Assembly (NCBI GenBank): GCA_949592205.1
Contig: CATIUR010000004.1
Location: 95,502,337-95,566,336, forward strand
From: Helichrysum umbraculigerum
Taxonomy: Eukaryota; Streptophyta; Magnoliopsida; Asterales; Asteraceae
DNA: 64,000 bases
Direction: 5' to 3'
Shown: positions 24,691 to 36,177 of the stretch, in pieces
Layout of the letters: every line of letters begins with the position of its first letter
Numbering within the stretch: the stretch's first letter is position 1
Notes under the pieces: model-generated
Told to the model about the DNA's origin: nothing
The model's input: only the letters and a program-made list of their open reading frames with translations
The model's database searches: none
Translations under genes and position numbers: made by a program

Positions 24691-25845
24691 TCAGATTTCC
24701 CATTTTGCTGAGATGTTTGAGGGCAAGAAAAACGAATTTGAATTCCATTGTTGGTGAAGAGATTATGCATGGAGGTGTTATCAAATTCACCCCCGTGATC
24801 ACATTGAAAGGATTTAATTTCACGATTAAATTGTGTTTTAACATAGGCACGAAAATTCAAAAATTTAGCAAAAGTATCAGATTTAGAACATAAAGGATAA
24901 ACCCATAAATAATGTGAATAATGATCCAAAAAAATAACATAGTACTTAAAACCACTGAGACTCTCAATAGGAGAAGTCCATAAATCCGAGTGAACAATGT
25001 CAAACGGCGACTCAACAATTGTTTTAGAAAGGGAAAAAGGAAGTCTTACGTGTTTGCCAAGCTGACAAGCATGACAAAGCACGGGAGATTTCATTTTATT
25101 ACAACTAATAAAATTACTAGACACAAGTGAGCGTAGCACTTCATCTCCGGGATGTCCGAGTCGTTGGTGCCATGTTGTTTGACTGGTGGCAAGGTGAGCT
25201 TGAGGTAGGATAGTAGGCTTGGTAACAGGATAAAGGTCACCTGAGCTATCACATCTGAGTAGGATATGGCGGGTAAAATAATCCTTCATAGAAAAACCAA
25301 ATTCGTCAAATTCAATAGTGCATTTGTTATCCCGGGTGAATTTACGAACAGAAATTAAATTTTTAACTATGTTGGGAGTAACAAGCACATTATGCAGGCG
25401 TAAAGGGCGGTGTAAAGTAGGTAAAATGTTATGGCCCGTGTTGGTGACGGGTATTGGAGCACCGTCACCAACAAGAACAGATGGATATAAACGTTTATTA
25501 AAAACAGACGTAAGGTTACCTGTATCCGAGTTTAGATGTGATGATGCGCCAGTATCCATATTCCACTCGGCATTTCCAGCATCTTGAAGGCTCATAGTGC
25601 TAAATGCATGAGGTAAGATAGTTTCTTGAGAATCATAGTTTGAATTATATCCCATGTTTGGAGATGAGCCGAGAACCCCCTGATTACTTTGAAAATTCTG
25701 TTGGGCTGAATGATTACCTACTGGACCAGTCCAAAAGGCATGAGGTGGGCCAAATTGTTGTTGTTGGGCTGCCCTCAAGTTGCGCCCTTGGGGTTGCTGA
25801 CGTTGAGTAGTAGGATTGGGTCTGTTGCCACCTCTAAGGCTCTAA
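24615..25845 (-). pseudogene. Copia protease and integrase part
   Basis: The frame contains the protease motif DTGASSH, the integrase zinc finger (HQRLGHPG ... CHACQLGKH) and the integrase core (HSDLW, DHGGEF, SQQNGKSER). It starts in a Gln-rich stretch overlapping the gag end in another frame; the gag frame drifts out of register near 25820-25860. It ends in a frameshift about 24665-24680 just after MLRTI. Both shifts are most simply small indels. Confidence 0.85.
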
Positions 25846-26773
25846 TGTTCCAATTCTGCTGTTGTGGGCCAGAGTTATAATGGGCCTGTCGGTGAAGCTG
25901 TAAACCAGAAGGAGCCCAAGACCGCTGATGATGCGACTGGCGACCATTTCCCGTGAGTGATCGGGATGAGAATTGTTCCACAGAGGGTTGTTGAGTCACC
26001 CTTGTTGGCAGCCAATGAATAAAACGACAAGCTTCACCGAAACGACAATCACCACTTTGAAAATTTCGGCACAACGTGCGGTTATTATTATTGTTTGAAG
26101 ATCGGTTTGACGAGTGAGATGCAATGAGGGCAGTCGGTGACGATGTGTTGTCACGTGAATGATGATTTTTATTGTTTAACGTGCGCTCTTCAATGAGTAA
26201 CATGGTCCGTACAGTAGCAAGATCAGGAGCGGGATCCCGATGGCGAATAATACGAGCAATTCCACTGAATTTGTCACTGAGACCCGTCACAGCATGCGCA
26301 ACAAGATTGGCTTCATCGATTGGTTTTTCAAGATTTTTTAAAAGATCTGAGATGTTCTTAATTTTTCTAAAGTATTCGGTGATTGATAGATCACCAAGAT
26401 TCAAACTTCTCAATTCATTTTCCAACTGCATTGCTCTTCCCGCTTTATTATCATGAAAAATTGCTTTTACCTCGTCCCAAACGTCTTTGGCAGTAACGTC
26501 TGGTTTGAGAACCATGTCGAGGAGAGATTCTGTCATCGTAGCATAAAGCCATGATTTGACGAGAGAATCAAGATCTTCCCAATCCGGATCTGTGCTTGAC
26601 GATGTGTCATCTAATATTTTCATGACCCGGTAACTTTTGCAGTGAGTTTTGAAGAGCTCACTCCAAGAGTTATAATTGGCCTTGTCAAGATCAAGAATAA
26701 TCGGTACATGACTTTTTATGTTTGATACAGCAAATGGTTTATCATTCTTTGATGTTTGAGATATGTCACCCAT
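25775..26773 (-). pseudogene. Copia gag with CCCH zinc finger
   Basis: 332 codons, starting ATG 26773. The N-terminal half is a copia gag domain (LDLDKANYNSWSELF; LENELRSLNLGDLSITEYF). Near residues 235-253 the nucleocapsid motif is C-x7-C-x5-C-x3-H, a CCCH zinc finger, rather than the usual retroviral CCHC knuckle. The last about 20 residues look out of frame, with the pol frame taking over. Start ATG is about 160 bp from the primer site, as expected. Confidence 0.85.
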
Positions 26774-26930
26774 AATCGAGATTTTTTGTTCTTGACTTTT
26801 GCAGAGAGTTTAATGAAGAAGATGACAAGAAAAAGGAATGATATGAGACTAGAGGAGAATGAATGGAATGCTACGTAATTAGGGGATAAGAATTAGGAAG
26901 GTAGGTGAAAAAAATGTCTAGCCTATTTTA

Positions 26931-26943
26931 GGCTCTGATACCA
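26931..26943 (-). promoter_or_regulatory. Primer-binding site of the copia element (tRNA-iMet)
   Basis: TGGTATCAGAGCC on the coding strand directly follows the 5' LTR. Confidence 0.92.
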
Positions 26944-27092
26944 TAAACGAGTACACATTTTTATCGATTTGCTTCCTTAATACATTGACTGCATACATAT
27001 ATATAGATGATTGAGATAACCCTACTGATCATCTAAATGGGCCATGGGCTATAATCTATACATGAGATGGGCCATATGTATGACGGTTATTA
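26944..27092 (-). repeat. 5' LTR of the copia element (149 bp)
   Basis: Longer LTR copy; the extra bases relative to the other LTR include TACATATATATAGATG. Ends TA...TA. Confidence 0.9.
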
Positions 27093-27649
27093 CCATATAG
27101 CAACAATGTCAAAATTAAATGTTGTTAGATCATAAAACCCGGTAATTGAATCAAATGCCACAAATATGAATCAATTCGATACACAGTAAAGAAATTTATA
27201 TCAGGATCATCGTTATTCATTACCAAACACTTGATCACAATTGATCCTAGATTTCAGGGGGCTTTCTAAACATCGTAGCTTGTTCAAACCCATAAGCAAT
27301 TTCTATCAATGTTGGTTCTGAACCCTTTAAACCTCCAAAACATATACCATAAGGAGCCCCATTCGGATCATATCCAGCTGGGACACTAATTCCGGGGTAT
27401 CCACCAATAACAAGCACTGAAGAACCATCTGAATATGGTGTCACCAATGCATCCAATTTGTTATCTTTCATTAACTTCTCAAACCCGTATTTTGATGCTT
27501 TTGTTAAATTTGTCAATGCTTCTTTTTCTAACTTGCCCACACCGTTAGTCTTCTCGGATGCCAAAAACACGTCTTGTTGGTATTCTTTGAGCTTTTCCTG
27601 AAATAGTATATACAAAGGTGTCTCCACATAGATGTCCAAACAGTAAACG

Positions 27650-27842
27650 GGTGATGTTTTCCTTAATCATCGGGGGAGGTGAGTAGTTTTCTACACAGAT
27701 GTATGAGTCCTAAACGGGGTATCTCCCTGACCGTTCCTACCCTTTCCCTGGCCACCCCCAAGATATTTATCTAGGGAGATTCAAGCATTAGACCTCTTGT
27801 GAGGACAACGGGGCGCCTTACTACTAGGCTATATTGGTGGCT
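27650..27842 (-). mobile_element. tRNA-derived SINE in amidase intron 4
   Basis: On the minus strand TAGCCTAGTAGTAAGG fits a Pol III A box, and about 40 bp further on GCTTGAATCTCC fits a B box. The surrounding GC-rich sequence contrasts with the AT-rich intron. Exact ends and target duplication are not resolved. Confidence 0.65.
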
Positions 27843-28011
27843 GTTAAATATTGTATATCTTGATTAAAGGTGTTAACTTTACTTACCAAATCTGCAAATT
27901 TCTTGTTGAAGGCTATAACATCGGCTAAAGATCTCACGGGTGAAGAAACTAGCTCCTTTAGGTAGGCATTCAAGGCTATCTTGAATTCTGCAAAGAGTGC
28001 TATATCCTCAC

Positions 28012-28032
28012 CATTGAACATTGAACATTGAA
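28012..28032. repeat. CATTGAA x3 tandem repeat in amidase exon 4
   Basis: Three perfect 7-bp copies. The reading frames on each side of it are offset by one 7-bp unit. Confidence 0.9.
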
Positions 28033-29472
28033 ATGATATGATTGAAGTTCATGAGTTCAAGATTCTCTATCAGAATAGCACCATTTTGGCTTGTGTCATT
28101 CAGAATTGCAGCAGAAGAATGTTAGAAGTAGCTTATAACCAAGTATGCTGTTAATATGCAAATGTTTAAATATTTACCTTAGTATATCAAAATCTTTCTT
28201 AAACTTATTCAAGGTTTGAGTGTCATTAGCGAATCCGAAGTAGGAATAAGCCCTCATTATCCCTAACCTCTTTCCTTTAAGTCCACCGGATTTTAGATGC
28301 TTTAAGTACCCATTCCGTGGAATGTACTTTGATGCTTTTCCAGTTGCCAATGCATCATATTTATCGAAACCCACAATGGCATCAAGAACATACACAGCAT
28401 CTGTGACAGTCCTACATATCGGTCTGTTTTCACCAAGATTTGGTAATGGGAAAAAATTATCAAAGTTATATGGATATATTTCACGGAGAGTAGACATATA
28501 ATGGATATTTTGGACTTACCCAACTGTGTCTTGCCTAGGGGAAATGGGAACGACGCCTGCTCGACTTGTGAGCCCTACTGTGGGTTTGATCCCAACAACT
28601 GAATTGGCATTTGATGGACATAGGATCGATCCATCTGTTTCTGTACCCATTGACACAGTAACCATATTTGTTGCAACTGATATAGCCGATCCAGTGCTTG
28701 AACCACATGGATTAACCGTTGATACATATGGGTTCTACACAAATTCAACAAGTCTTTCAATACAATAGTGAATAGTGAACATACCCTTAGTACTCTAACA
28801 AAACCTCCCATTAATTGATTACGTCTTTTGTTACGTTCATCAAGCATACACAAACAAAAATATTTTTTCTTCTAAGCTGAGTCTATTAAAATTGTTAACA
28901 TACAAAATCTATCAAGTTTAAGTAATTTGGGGACTTACAACTGCTTGTTTGCTTCTAGCATTCCAACCACCAGGTGCAAACGAACTCCTAAAATGAGCCC
29001 ATTCACTCAAGCTTGATTTCCCAAGTATAATGGCCCCTGAATCTCTCAACTTCTTAACCACACCAGCATCACGAGGCACCACTGACTTAAGAAGTGCGTA
29101 AGATCCTGCAGTCGTGTTAAGCTTATCTTTGGTTGCAATGTTATCCTTGATCAGAACGGGTATACCATGCAACCCAAAACGCGAATTCGGTGTGTTATCT
29201 TTTCGTTCTTGGTCAGCCTTTTCAGCTTGTTGAATTGCATCTGGATTCACTTCGATGACTGCTCTGTAGATGAAATTGAGTTTTCGTATCTGCTTGATGT
29301 AAAACTCAACCAAATCCTTAGATGTAAGTTTGTTCTGTCGAAAAGCTGCTTGAATCTCATTGATATTGGCCTCCTGTATGATAAATTCAGAGCTTTCAAT
29401 TGGATATACTCCCTGCAACATTAGAATTAATAGAAATATCGCCAGAATCATCTTCTTGTTCATTTTCATCAT

Positions 29473-31305
29473 GTTTTAATGGGGCATGTTTAGGTTATTT
29501 CTAGAACATGATTTAGTGATCCCTCTTGCTGGTAGATTTTGAACTGAAGTATTCAATTGATTCCGTCTTACCGGCAATAAACTAAAACAAAAAAAGCTAC
29601 AGAAGTTGCACAAGTCTACATGAGCTTGGGAAACAAAAAGAAAGCTAAGAAAAATACTGAACTATACATGAGCTCAGAGAACAACAACTAAAAAGTTGAA
29701 ATAACAAACATATTACTAAACTACTTGTAAGATATGAAAAATCTCATTTCCCTCCTTTGGGAGAGAAAAATGGGGTGCAATAAAAAAAATGCGATCTATT
29801 GGGCTTTCACCTGCAGTGTCTTCACCTATAACAAAAAACAACCATAGCTGGAAATGACTTATTAGATTGAACAAACACAGTATTATGATAGAAAGAGAAT
29901 AGTCAAATTGTAGTAGTCAAGTAGTTATCATGTGGTTCAGCAAAAATCTGTACTTTTGTGTGGCGCATGATGTTTGATTATATTCTCATGGGATAAGTAT
30001 CTGAGAATATATCTAACTCGTCCTTAATGTCTATTTGTATGTACCTACTTACGTGTGCTATCTTTTAATCGGTTTAATGTATTATGTTGATGTGTCATCT
30101 GTTTAAGGTGCCACGTGACATTTTTAGAAGATGATTAATCATCGAAAGTACTATAAAATATTCAAAAATAATTTTTGAAAGTTAAATGCATTATAAATAG
30201 CTAACGTGAGTATGATTTATGTGAATTTCTGTCACCTTAAAAAAATTTTCATGTCACATGATCTCTTTTTTATGATCAACTTTCATTTTTAAAATGAATT
30301 ATTTGTCTCATGCATCATCTCTCCTTAAAGCATAAACAATGAAATTAAACCCACTTTTATATTATTGTAAATATATAATATAAGAATCATACGATAACAT
30401 CATCAAAATTTCAATTACCCAATAATATTATTGAATTTTGGCAAATTAAGTAACATTTAGTATATGATAACATCATACATAATAATTAATTAATTAATCA
30501 ATAATCTAATAAAATAAAAATACAAATAAATGTCCCGAACGAATTCAAACTTTTGGGCTCCTTTTGACACGGGAGTATCTCATGTTGCCTTATAAGTTTC
30601 TATTTTTCTTTATTTATTTGTTTTATTTACTTTATAATAAGTACTCCAAGATTACTTTGGCTTAAACCCAACAAGCATCACTTTTTCATTTTGTAATCAT
30701 ACTCATACTCAATAAATATGGGTGTAAGCAACATAGTTTTAAAGTATGCTTTGTTTCCATATAAAACGTTACGATTTTATCATATACATCACGTATATAC
30801 CTAAAGAGATCAATTACAAACTCAAAGGCCCATGTGTATTCACGGGTTTAGAATCTAGTACTATATATGCAGTTCATCTCCTCTCATTTCATCAACAATA
30901 GTTACCTCACAAGTCACAACCTGCATCACCTCTTCAATATTACGCCTTTGACCTTCATTTTTTAAATATACTACAACTTATATATGAAATCTCAAAACTA
31001 AAAGCAATCATAATCACCAAGTAGCATAAGTACATTTCAGTAGATCACAAAAGAAAAAAAAAACGAACAATAACATCTTTCAACTAAAAGTATGATTATT
31101 GAAACATGCAATCGATACAATATAAAAATCAAACTTGAAACTTTACAAACTCCATTCAATATCTTCAAAGGATAGAATTGTTTCATGCACAGAAGCATCC
31201 AAATCCTTTTCATAGATCATAATATTATCTGTATGCCTAATGTTCTCTTTCAAGTTATTTCGAATCATGAAGTTCGATTAATGTTTCCTGATAGCAAGCA
31301 AATTC
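29473..31305. other. Intergenic: amidase 5' side and proline-rich gene 3' side
   Basis: AT-rich sequence with no ORF of recognisable family, no TIR pair and no RNA gene that I can support. The first several hundred bases should contain the amidase promoter; the last part the 3' UTR of the proline-rich gene. Confidence 0.6.
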
Positions 31306-33222
31306 TTATGGATGAGAGAACTTAGGAGGTAGGGGAGGGAGATCACCTATGATGGGATGATGGAAATATTTTGGAGGAATGGCTGGAAGAGGCGGCAGGG
31401 GGGGAGGAAGATGATGGATATATTTTGGAGGAATGGTTGGAAGAGGCGGCAGGGTAGGAAGATGATGGAAATCTTTTGGAGGAAAGGTGGGAAAAGGAGG
31501 AAGCTTGGGGAGAGCAAACGGTGGGCACGGTTTCTTATAGAATGGTGGAATAGGTTTGTAAATGGGAATAGGTGGTGGCAAGATCTTTGGAGATGGAGAC
31601 GGAGATGGAGTTGGTGTCGGTCTGTAAACTGGAACGGGAGCAGGCTTGTAAACTGGCGGTTTTGGCTTGTAAACAGGTGGCTTTGGCTTTGGTTTGTAAA
31701 CTGGAACAGGGGCAGGCTTGTAAACAGGTGGCTTTGGCTTTGGTTTGTAAACTGGAACAGGGGCAGGCTTGTAAACAGGTGGCTTTGGCTTTGGTTTGTA
31801 AGCTGGAACAGGGGCAGGCTTGTAAACAGGTGGCTTTGGCTTTGGTTTGTAAACTGGAACAGGGGCAGGCTTGTAAACAGGTGGCTTTGGCTTTGGTTTG
31901 TAAGCTGGAACAGGGGCAGGCTTGTAAACAGGTGGCTTAGGCTTTGGTTTAGGCTTGTAAACTGGTGGCTTAGCTTTCGGTTCGCATTTTGGAACAGGAG
32001 GAGTTTTGTAAGTTGGTGGCTTTGGTTCTGGCTTGACAACTGGCGGCTTTGGCTCTGGCTTGATGACAGGTGGCTTTGGTTTCGGCTTGTGAACATGATG
32101 AGGTTTTGGTTTGTATACAGGCACTGGTGGTGTTGGTGTGGGCTTGTGGACTGGAGTTGGAGTGGGCTCAGCAACTGGTGGTTTTGGTGGTGGATTATAC
32201 GTCGGTGATGGTGCGTACACTGGAGTAGGAGGTGGTTCAACAACTGGTGGATCAAAAACAGGTGGTGGGAGTGATTTTACAAATGGAATTTTCGGTGGAA
32301 ATGGGAATGAAGAGTAAACCTTTGGTGGAAGTGAAGGGAGAGGGAAATGGTGGCCGAAAAATGGGTGTGGTTTTGCCCAATGTTTCAGTGGTGGTAAGGG
32401 AGGATACTTAAATGCAGGCCAAAAGAAAGCAGATGTGCACAAAGACGATGAGAACTTAAGTTTTTTTGATGGTCCAAACGTGTGTTTTTGGTCCGATTTT
32501 GACAAGAGACTGATCTTAGTGGCATCTACACCATCATTAACTACACAAGGTGCATTTGCTGCATTGTGAAGTTGAGCGTAACATTCTTGTGTCAACTTTC
32601 CATCTTTCAAGATCTCCTGTGGAAGTGATATCTTGAAGTTTCCTTCTCCATCAAGCTCCCCGACGCCTCTTGTTAAAAACTTGCCGTTCTCAAGCTTACA
32701 ATCAACAGCTACTCTAAGACCTGAACACACGCAATACAGCAGACATATACACCTTTGTCACTTTTGAGTTACTGCAAATGATAAGGGGATCATGGTTCCA
32801 AGTTACGTATACATAAGTAAGTGAACTCGAAAACTATATATGCACTGAACCTTAGTTATACATTTAACCGATAGCAATTTAGATATAGATTTAACCCATA
32901 GCAATTTAGTTCATGATGTATAACTCACCACAACAATATAATATTGCTATGGATCTGCAAACTATTATAGTAAGATTCTTTTTTTAAAGGTCTATTTTAC
33001 CAACTCATTATTGTTGATTTACCTGACAATTTTCTGTCAGAAGTGATTAATGTTACCTGATAAAGCATGGGTGCTCTTAATATTACTCTCCTCGCAATCA
33101 CCACATTCTCCAATCCCAACTACCTCTACAACCATGTTACCATAACACAAACTCCAACAAATTGACAAAATCAGCAAGAATCCCAAAAGGGGTTCATGCC
33201 GACAGCCCGAATAAGTTTGCAT
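31306..33222 (-). CDS. Proline-rich cell-wall protein with Pollen Ole e 1 domain (PRP4-like)
   Basis: Two exons on the minus strand, 33057-33222 and 31306-32720, joined by a GT-AG intron of 336 bp; 526 codons. The start is ATG at 33220-33222, giving a signal peptide (LLGFLLILSICWSLCYG). Residues about 30-130 form an Ole e 1-like domain with Cys-x2-Cys at its start and further cysteines in VDCKL, QECYAQL and APCVV. The rest is proline-rich: first PPP/KPPV motifs, then five to six repeats of the 17-residue unit KPKPKPPVYKPAPVPAY or its PVY variant, then a tail with PIPPFYKKPCPP and repeated IPPKYFHH-type segments. This layout matches Arabidopsis PRP2/PRP4, structural wall proteins cross-linked through Tyr and Lys. 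The frame is intact. Long ORFs on the opposite strand here are shadows of the repeat. Confidence 0.92.
31685..31960 (-). repeat. 51-bp tandem repeat coding for the PRP repeat domain
   Basis: Five near-identical 51-bp units plus a degenerate one. They vary mainly at one Ala/Val codon (PAY, PVY), in alternating order, which suggests duplication of a two-unit block. Confidence 0.9.
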
Positions 33223-34365
33223 CAAGAATTGTCAAAATACAAAAGCGATAGTACTGTATTACAAGCACATAAGATAGATTGAGCAAGTTTCTATAAAAGA
33301 CTCGATCTTTGAGTTAGTACTTGAATCAGTTACTAGTACAACGTATATATAATGAAAACCCAAAACAGTTTGGCTATAGAGGCTGCTCGCCAACATAGCT
33401 GTGAAACAGATCACATGAGACTGAGGGACCCATGCATGAATGAAAGTTAATGAAACAATAAAAAGGAATGGTTCCATTATCTTCTTCATTGAATGAGTTC
33501 TCAACTGCATTATTATACTTAGCTCAGCTAGCATGTAAATAAGTAAATGGGACATCTATACCTACTAACTGAAAGCTTCTCATTAATAGTTTAATACCTT
33601 CTTTTCTTGTTTCTTTCTAAAAATTCGTAGACGTGATTACACGTTGCTCTATGTTCAAGTAAGTCGAAAATTAACCTTTGTAAAATCATTGCAAATAATA
33701 CACACAAACGAACAAAGGTAGAAACTTTTCGAACAGTAATCAGTTTACAAACTGACACACTCATTGCCGACGAAACTCACCATGCATAGACTTTAAGCGT
33801 AAAAGTTATCATACATACTGGGACGAAAGACTTAGAAAGATGCATACTTCAACCAATGCTCTGCAGACCATCATAAGATACACTACACTTTGCTGTAATC
33901 TAACCAATTGCATTCGATCCACAGCTAAAAGAATTTTCAATAACGTTACGATCCTTAAAAGAGTAAGCTGTAGAATAGTGACAAATTCAAATAGGTATGG
34001 ATACCTAAAATCATTAAGGTCTAACTGAATTAGTTGTATGATACTTTTGAGGGATCAGAGTCATTCTTTGAACTCTTTTTACAGCTCCAATAACCATGAT
34101 TTTAGTAATGGTGATGTTTTATCTCATAAATGTTAGCAACCTTTAGAAAGAAAAAAAAAATCCCAGCTAGACATTTTATCAAACAGTTGGACTACGATCA
34201 CTTGAAATCAAGCATTAAAGGGATACGGATACCTCAATTATATATGTAGTGTAGCCCAACCCACAGCTAGACAACACTTTTTAATTTATTTGGGAGGAAG
34301 GCACACGAGCTGAGATAAAGTTTCAACGCCCAACTATTTTGACCATTTGTAACTCATAAATAAAC
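33223..34365. other. Intergenic, upstream of the proline-rich gene
   Basis: AT-rich; should hold the promoter of the proline-rich gene in its first part. No gene or repeat recognised. Confidence 0.5.
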
Positions 34366-34384
34366 TAGTTTACTTTATATGAAA

Positions 34385-34524
34385 CGGCCTATTATCAACT
34401 CAGTGGTTGGGGGTTCAAGCTTCGTAGGAGACGATTTATAAATATTCGTGGTGATTGTATATATAATCCGTGAGATAGATAGTATAGGGTTACTTTAAAA
34501 AGGAAAAAAAAATAAAAAAAAAAA
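34385..34524 (+). mobile_element. tRNA-derived SINE with poly(A) tail and TSD
   Basis: A-box-like ACTCAGTGGTTGG and B-box-like GGGTTCAAGCTTCG near the 5' end, a short body and an A-rich tail. Target duplication of 18-19 bp (34366-34384 and 34525-34542, starting TAGTTTACTT), with one or two differences. Confidence 0.8.
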
Positions 34525-34551
34525 TAGTTTACTTCTATGAAAATGTCCTTA

Positions 34552-34879
34552 GACCGTTCCCAACAAGCTCGTCACTTCCCCCGTCACTTTCCGCCACTTT
34601 CCGTTACTTAAGTGACATTGTTGGCACCAACCCGTCACTTTCTCTCGTCACTTTCCCTCGTCGGTTTTTCGACGAAGCGACGGTTTTTTTTTTCTCTTTT
34701 TGTGTGTGTATAATTAAAGGTAAATTGGTAAATGTGGACCCAATATTTAAAGTGACGGAATCAGTGATGGCAGAGGTCTGTCAGTTTCAGTCAGTTTTGT
34801 AAAAAGCTTACGTGGCACATATGTGGTGCAGATGTGACAATTCAGTTTCTGTCAGTTTCTATCACTGTTGGGAATGGTC
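34552..34879. mobile_element. Tourist/PIF-Harbinger-type MITE, 328 bp
   Basis: TIRs GACCGTTCCCAACA and TGTTGGGAATGGTC (one mismatch), with the 3-bp target duplication TTA at 34549-34551 and 34880-34882, the hallmark of this superfamily. No ORF. Confidence 0.85.
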
Positions 34880-34953
34880 TTACTAGTTTCCCGTATATAT
34901 AATCTTGTATGTAAGTTGTAACAATAGGTTGCTGCAGTTATGAGATAAAACAA

Positions 34954-35000
34954 CGGTGGCGTCGGTTTTCCGTCGGTGCAAACCGACGGAACCGACACCG
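34954..35000. repeat. Inverted repeat 5' of the Harbinger transposase
   Basis: Arms around GTCGGTTTTCCGTCGGT and ACCGACGGAACCGAC are separated by only a few bases, with a second small palindrome (GCTCCGTC...GACGGAGC) about 30 bp downstream. The outer TIR of the element was not identified. Confidence 0.65.
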
Positions 35001-35316
35001 ATGGCACGGGCCGTCGGTTTCGGTCAGTCGGTTTGCTCCGTCAGAATTCCGACGGAGCGTCGGGTGTGGGCGTGGGTCCGTGCGTGGGGCCGAGTGGAAA
35101 AAAAATAATTATTTAAATTTTGAGCCGTTGGAGAGTTTTAAAAAAATAATAATAATAAAAAAAAGCAACGGTCATGGAGCGTGGTTTTTTTTTTAATTTT
35201 AATTTTTTTTTATCCCTTTTCCCCTAAAAATACACACCTCTAAACCTCAAAAAAATCATACCTCAAACTCATACTTCTCTCTAAATTAAAATTTGTATAC
35301 TTTCACATTTTTAAGA

Positions 35317-36177
35317 ATGTCATCTTCCGATTCCGATATCGACGAGGTGATGGCAGTGAATGCTTGTGCCGATCCGATGCAAGCTCTCGCAATGCTCGCT
35401 GCGATAAGCTCCAGTTCATCCGACGAAGACGAAGTTTATGTACCGATACCACGAGCACCCCGACGATACTTTCCTAGAGATCGTGCCGCCGCGTCGGAAC
35501 GTTTGTATCGAGACTACTTTGCCGAGAATCCAACCTTTCCGGCGGATGTTTTTCGTCGACGTTATCGGATTAGCAAAGCATTATTTCTCCGTATTTGCCA
35601 AGGTATAATGTCATACTCCACTGTTCCGGTACCTGCATACTTTTCTTACTTCATTCAAAGACCCGATGCTACCGGGTTACTAGGTTTTAATGTTTGGCAA
35701 AAATGCACGTCCGCCACACGGCAATTGGCATACGGTTGTGCCGCCGATGCGTTTGATGAATATTTACATATGGGTGAGCAAACTTCATATGATTGTTTGG
35801 ATAACTTCTGTAAGTGTGTTTTTCATTTATATTCTACGGAGTATTTACGAAAACCCACATTGGCGGACGTGCAACGATTGCACGAGAAACATGCTCAGGT
35901 GCATGGTTTTCCTGGGATGCTTGGTAGCATAGATTGTATGCACTGGCCATGGAAAAACTGCCCAGTAGCATGGCAAGGTCAGTACACTCGAGGTGATCAC
36001 GGGCATCCAACGATCATGCTCGAAGCGGTTGCCTCTTATGATACTTGGATTTGGCACGCTTTCTTTGGTCCAGCCGGTTCGAGCAACGACATCAATGTGC
36101 TCAATCAATCGGATTTGTTCAACGACTTACTTCAAGATACTGCTCCCCAAGTAAACTTCACGATTGTTCTAGGCTAA
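35317..36177 (+). pseudogene. PIF/Harbinger transposase (ALP1/HARBI1-like), 3' truncated
   Basis: 286 codons from ATG 35317 (MSSSDSD; an in-frame ATG 24 bp upstream is less likely). Begins with an acidic Ser-rich stretch, then the family motifs YRISKALFLRI, RQLAYGCAADAFDEYL, FPGMLGSIDCMHWPWKNCP and TRGDHGHPTIMLEAVA, and SNDINVL. The first two acidic residues of the DDE triad (in GSIDCMHW and SNDINVL) are present. The family normally continues well past this point to the third acidic residue; here the frame ends in a TAA after QVNFTIVLG, 3 bp before solo LTR 3. The continuation is not found on the far side of that LTR, so the loss probably came first. Not expected to be active. Confidence 0.88.

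Larger units (their letters stand above)
22357..27092 (-). mobile_element. Ty1/copia LTR retrotransposon (Ale-like), decayed
   Basis: Short LTRs (22357-22482 and 26944-27092) flank a minus-strand gag-pol. Perfect 5-bp duplication CCATA at 22352-22356 and 27093-27097. The tRNA-iMet primer site at 26931-26943 abuts the 5' LTR. Domain order gag, protease, integrase, RT, RNase H is that of copia; short LTRs fit the Ale/Retrofit lineage. The coding region is broken by two frameshifts. It inserted about 150 bp past the amidase stop codon. Confidence 0.93.
27247..29472 (-). pseudogene. Amidase-signature enzyme gene, five exons, frameshifted in exon 4
   Basis: Exons on the minus strand: 28939-29472, 28520-28734, 28178-28423, 27887-28089, 27247-27597; every junction is GT-AG and phases agree. 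Product resembles plant amidases of the At4g34880 type (serine hydrolases of amide bonds; substrate unknown). The Ser-cisSer-Lys triad is intact: K109 (VLIKDNI), S191 (CGSSTGS) and S214 (GTETDGSI). The N-terminus is a hydrophobic signal-like segment (MILAIFLLILMLQG), so secretion is likely. Exon 4 contains three tandem CATTGAA copies (28012-28032 on +); with three copies the frame runs into a stop, with two the phase into exon 5 would be correct. That gives about 513 codons, a usual family length. A SINE lies in intron 4. Probably a recent pseudogene, unless the extra 7 bp is an allele or an assembly error. Confidence 0.85.

Noticed and set aside
27776..27840. tRNA gene in the amidase intron
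   Set aside because: A- and B-box-like motifs are present but no cloverleaf could be drawn; a tRNA-derived SINE fits better. The same holds for 34385-34524.
31357..32317. Long plus-strand ORFs (up to 283 codons) opposite the proline-rich gene
   Set aside because: They are antisense shadows of the 51-bp repeat and have low-complexity Trp/Arg or Cys/Lys-rich products with no known family.
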